The notes beneath the pieces were generated by a model. That model saw only the letters and a list, made by a program, of their open reading frames with translations, searched no databases and had not been told where the DNA came from. A stretch of DNA of 64,000 nucleotides, from NCBI RefSeq assembly GCF_030867145.1, contig NC_134433.1:10987216-11051215 (forward strand), in the 5' to 3' direction. This document shows, piece after piece, positions 60,581 through 64,000 of this stretch (within the stretch, counting starts at the first letter, position 1; each line of letters opens with the position of its first letter). Source of the stretch: Opisthocomus hoazin (lineage: Eukaryota > Chordata > Aves > Opisthocomiformes > Opisthocomidae). The position numbers were made by a program, and so were the translations under genes.

Positions 60581-62499
60581 AATGAGTTCCTAAGGATGTC
60601 GTCACTGGGTTTTGTTACACTGTTAATGATTAATGTGAATATAATTGTGACCGTTTCTTCATTCCCTGTGTTTTGGGAGACACAATTCTTAGCCATTCAA
60701 GTGCAAGTCTAGGTAACAATGTCTTTTTTTCATTGTAGAAGGATCATTGTAGTTATTAAGTACTTAAGAACGACTTGCTGGTGCATTTGTAGTAAAGTAT
60801 CTCTTATTCATATGCCATCTTGTTATCAAGCCACTAAAGTGGGTGTTTTCAGCAAACAAATCCTCCGGAATCCCCCTTAAGGCAGGTAAGAAGGATTTCC
60901 ATACCCCCTCTAACAGTTAGCTAGCAGGAGTGATTTGCTCCTAGCCGTAGTGTCGCCTGGGTAGGAACAACGCTGGGAGCAGCTCTCGCAGGCACTGGCA
61001 TTGTAGTTGGATATGCTCTACGACTTTGTCTGTGTCTTACTACGCAAATGACCTGTCTGTAGGTAAAACAGGTGAATAGTTTTTTGCCTTACTTAAAAGT
61101 AAGGTAGTTCAGTTGCCGTAGTAATAACTGCAGAGTATTTTTCAATGTTTAAAAATTCAGACTGGGAAACCATCACGCACAGGGCGCTGTGAGAAGCAGC
61201 TGGCTGGGCTGGGAAGATGCCGCGTCAGTTCTGGGCTCAGTGTGAGCTGGTGAACGCTGTGTAAGCAGGACCCGACTGGCTTGGCACTGGGCATCACTGC
61301 GGTGCGGGGGTGCTCTGGTCTCACAGGCAAGTTTGGGGTGAGAGTCAGTGAGAGACCCCAGCGACGCAGGAAGTTGTGAAATGGTATCTATGAGCAAGTT
61401 ACTTGTGAACCAGAGAGTTTAATTGAAATACTGTCTTACGGTGAATTGGAATACAGGCTGCTGTGCTCGGGTGACAGTCACAGTATCAGAAAGTTGGTTT
61501 TTTCAACAGCTGAGTACTAGTTCAGTAGTACTGAAAATGAAGACTGCAGCTCCTTACTAGGAATCGGAACTTACGTTGTAAATTACTTCTCTGCATGTGA
61601 ACTCCCTGCTTATTTTGCTGTAGTAAAGAAGATATTTTACTGGAAGTACTGCTTAATTAAACTGTACGACATCTTTGGTTTCACATAACTGAATTATGAA
61701 ATTAAATTGATTCTTCTACCCGGTTACCACCACTGTTTACAAAGTCTCTGGTGTATATTCTCATGTGGCTGGATGTCTCGTGCTTGAAGCAGGGAGGCAC
61801 AGATAGATGCTGGTACATACAGCTAGTGCTATTTAAGGGCAATTTGGAAAAAAGGGGTTAAGAGTGTTGCGGGGAGAAGCGGCAGTGTTCTGTCTGATAA
61901 AAGGACTGAACCTTGGAGGCTTGTACGCTATAGGGACTGCGACAGGGCAAACCAGTTAGCTACTTCCTCTGGGCATCCAGTAGATTAATGTGTCCTTTTC
62001 CTTTATCCACAGCCACCATCCTTCTGTCAGAGACGTGTACAGAACGGCTCTATACGTTTTTAATTGTCTGCGAGGCTTGCCAGATGTGCATTGGCAGTGC
62101 TACCTCCTGCCTTCCGCAGGCCTCGGTCATGAAGAGTTGTTAACGAAGGGCACTAATTCAGCGCTGTCCTTGGACACCTTCGAAGGCAGGGTGACTTCTG
62201 ACCCTTCTCCGCTCCAGCGAAGGGCTGTAGCTTTACCTTCCCAAAGCACCACCGCCCTTCCCGCTGCTTCTGGCCGCTTTCCCTCCAGCTGGGCCCAGGG
62301 CTGCAGCTGCCCTTGCTCTGCCATGGCCTGAGGGGCTGCGGGAGCTTGGGGGGGCGGGGGGGGGTATCTTCTTACCTTCCCCTCCAGCGTGCCCCTTCCC
62401 TCTGGGCCCTTCACACAGGGGAGCTGGGCTCTGTCCTGTTTAAAAATAGGTTTTGATAGTTTCTAGTGGAAAAGGGGGTGGGTGAAGAGCGTCAGGAAA
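60581..62499. other. Intergenic between RABGEF1 and the next gene
   Basis: No gene is recognised. GC content rises from about 62 kb. A G-rich run at 62350-62365 precedes the CpG island. Confidence 0.6.
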
Positions 62500-63130
62500 C
62501 GGCGGCAGCACCTTGCAGGGCCTGAGGCCAGCAGGAGCGGCGGTACCAGAGGAGCCCCGCTCGGCCCTCCCCGGCGCTCCGGGCCCGCCGGGCCCCGCCC
62601 GCCGCTGGCTCCTCCCGCGGGCGGGGGCCGGGCCGCGCCTCGTCGCCGCCGCCGCACCAATCTTGTCCCCGCCGCGCCACCGTCTGCGCGGCCGGCCGGG
62701 GTGAGAGGTCACGGCTGCGTCCCCGGAAGCAGCGGGCGGCGGCGGAGGAGGCGGGTGTCCGGGCAGCGGCAGCGGCCTCCCCCTCCCTCCCCGCGCCCCG
62801 TCAGGGCAGGAGGATGGTGCAGAGCCCTCCCACACAGCAGCCCCGCCGCCTCTGAGCCCCGCCGCCGCCTCCGGGCCTCCACCCACCCGGCCCGGGGGCC
62901 TCTTCCCCCGCCTCGGGCGCCGGTAAGATGGGGACGGGGGCGGCTCTGGCGGCGGGGGCACCGCCGGGGTCCGGCAGGCGGGAGCGGGCCGCTGCGGTGC
63001 CCCGGTGGCGGTTGGGTGAGGGTGGGAGCCCCGTTACCGGGCGAGGCGGGCGCGTCCCCGCCCGGCCGCCGCCCTCCGCCGGGCCGGGCCTCCCGGCAGC
63101 GCGCCCGGAGCTCCGCGGTGCGGGCTGCTC
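62500..63130 (+). promoter_or_regulatory. CpG-island promoter and non-coding exon 1 of the next gene (TMEM248 by synteny)
   Basis: CpG-dense sequence with a CCAAT box at 62657-62661 and a strong plus-strand donor GCGCCG|gtaaga (exon end 62922). In human, TMEM248 follows RABGEF1 on the same strand and I recall its coding region beginning in a later exon, but no coding sequence is in the window to prove identity. The long ORFs on both strands here are GC-driven. Confidence 0.6.
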
Positions 63131-63485
63131 CCGCCTCGGCCTCGCTTTTACCTCACAATTCCATGGCTTTTCTGTAAAAAACGCTGTTTTTTAAAAAAAG
63201 AAAAGCTTGTTAGCTTGAACTTTGTATGTGCGGCATCGTACCGGGAAAAACAAAGAATAATTTCGGTAAGACTAAAAATATTTCCATTTTAAAATAGCTT
63301 CTGATAGCGGTTCCTTGTCGTTTTTTGCTCTTTGCTACATATCTATATTTTATCTCCTTTTGCTTTAACTTACATCTAAGGCTGTCGCGATGTTTGTAAT
63401 AATAAATTCCTCTGGTGCGTCTCGCCTGGAACATGGCTGCGGGGTTCCTGGCGTGAAGTTGGAGCCGTCTGTCGCGACAGCGGCT

Positions 63486-63538
63486 GCCGGCGCCCGGGGA
63501 GCCTTTCTGCCGGCGCCCGGGGAGCCTTTCTGCCGGCG
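63486..63538 (+). repeat. 23-bp tandem duplication
   Basis: Two identical 23-bp units (63486-63508 and 63509-63531), beginning gccggcgcccggggagcc, are followed by seven bases of a third. Confidence 0.85.
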
Positions 63539-63867
63539 AGGGAAGGGGCAGGGTGCAGGTTACAGCACTGCCTGGGTGCTCCCCCCCCTTCCCTTTGTTT
63601 GCCTTTTCAGGGCTGGGCTTTTCTGGGGAAATTCATTTGCATGATTAGCTCTGGCGGTGTAATTAGACGGGTAAATTTACCCTGTTAGACAAACCTCCGG
63701 TCTAGGTAAGAATTCAGGAAGGATTGCTCTCCGCGTCCTCGTCGAACTTTGGAGAAGTTTTGCAGCTGGAAGTCTGTCAGGAGAGGAAACCCTGTCGTGG
63801 CTGTCCGGTGCGGTTAAATAGATAATGCGTTTTTATAAACGCTGGAGTTCTAGGAAACTGCTTGCTG

Positions 63868-63950
63868 TAGGTGACCCTGTTTCGGCAGGGGGTTGGACTG
63901 GGTGACCCACAGAGTCCCTTCCAACCCCGAACATGCTGTGATTCTGTGAA
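63868..63950 (+). mobile_element. CR1 LINE 3' fragment, plus orientation
   Basis: It reads gcagggggttggactgggtg, cagagtcccttccaaccccg and gtgattctgtgaaat, a diverged CR1 3' terminus of about 80 bp. Confidence 0.85.
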
Positions 63951-64000
63951 ATGCTTCCTAATCCTGCTGCTTCTAGGCTGGAGGTACAGAATGGTTCTAG

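Larger units (their letters stand above)
62923..64000 (+). other. Start of the first intron of the downstream gene (inferred)
   Basis: The sequence follows the 62922 donor and drops from GC-rich to AT-rich at about 63.15 kb. It contains a 23-bp tandem duplication and a CR1 fragment, and no coding exon is recognised. Confidence 0.5.

Noticed and set aside
62440-63194. ORFs of 173 and 231 codons in the third CpG island
   Set aside because: Low-complexity Arg/Pro/Gly products in overlapping frames on both strands. A splice donor at 62922 interrupts the region, consistent with a non-coding first exon.
1-64000. CRISPR arrays, bacterial operons, tRNA and rRNA genes
   Set aside because: No regularly spaced repeats, Shine-Dalgarno-led gene runs, or tRNA A/B-box and cloverleaf patterns were seen. 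The window is vertebrate nuclear DNA.

Overview
The window is vertebrate nuclear DNA, almost certainly from a bird. Three CR1 LINE 3' ends carry the family's terminal ATTCTATGA-type repeats. Genes are split into short exons with GT-AG introns. Three strong CpG islands sit in AT-rich sequence. The gene order TPST1 - KCTD7 - RABGEF1, all on the + strand, matches the conserved vertebrate block (human 7q11.21 from memory). The species cannot be fixed from the sequence alone.

Layout. 1-19.9 kb is the 3' end of TPST1 (Golgi tyrosylprotein sulfotransferase 1): three coding exons (3680-3878, 14456-14506 and an 18-nt final coding piece at 17838-17855), then a 3' UTR with AATAAA at 19831. An antisense solo LTR (11230-11859) lies in the large intron, and a possible alternative last exon lies at 16746. 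A CpG island at 20.5-21.1 kb has no assignable gene. KCTD7 (BTB adaptor) is complete in four exons, 25221-29158, encoding 289 aa. A gene-poor stretch of about 6 kb follows and contains one exon-like ORF at 33.5 kb. A CpG island at 35.5-36.5 kb is the likely RABGEF1 promoter with a non-coding exon 1. RABGEF1 (Rabex-5, Rab5 GEF) is complete in eight constitutive coding exons, 46566-58793, encoding 491 aa. Its 3' UTR runs to about 60.6 kb. A last CpG island (62.5-63.1 kb) ends in a strong splice donor and is probably the promoter and non-coding exon 1 of the next gene, by synteny TMEM248.

The three genes share no pathway: sulfation in the trans-Golgi, a CUL3-type BTB adaptor, and early-endosome Rab5 activation. 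KCTD7 and RABGEF1 are nevertheless arranged so that splicing KCTD7 exon 2 to RABGEF1's first coding exon keeps frame.

The most interesting signals are optional in-frame exons inside RABGEF1. A 120-nt cassette (50360-50479) and a 21-nt candidate microexon (52621-52641) lie in the linker before the helical bundle. A 126-nt cassette (56926-57051) would put 42 residues inside the catalytic VPS9 domain. All are phase 1-1, open, and flanked by consensus splice sites. I cannot say from the sequence whether they are expressed or already annotated.
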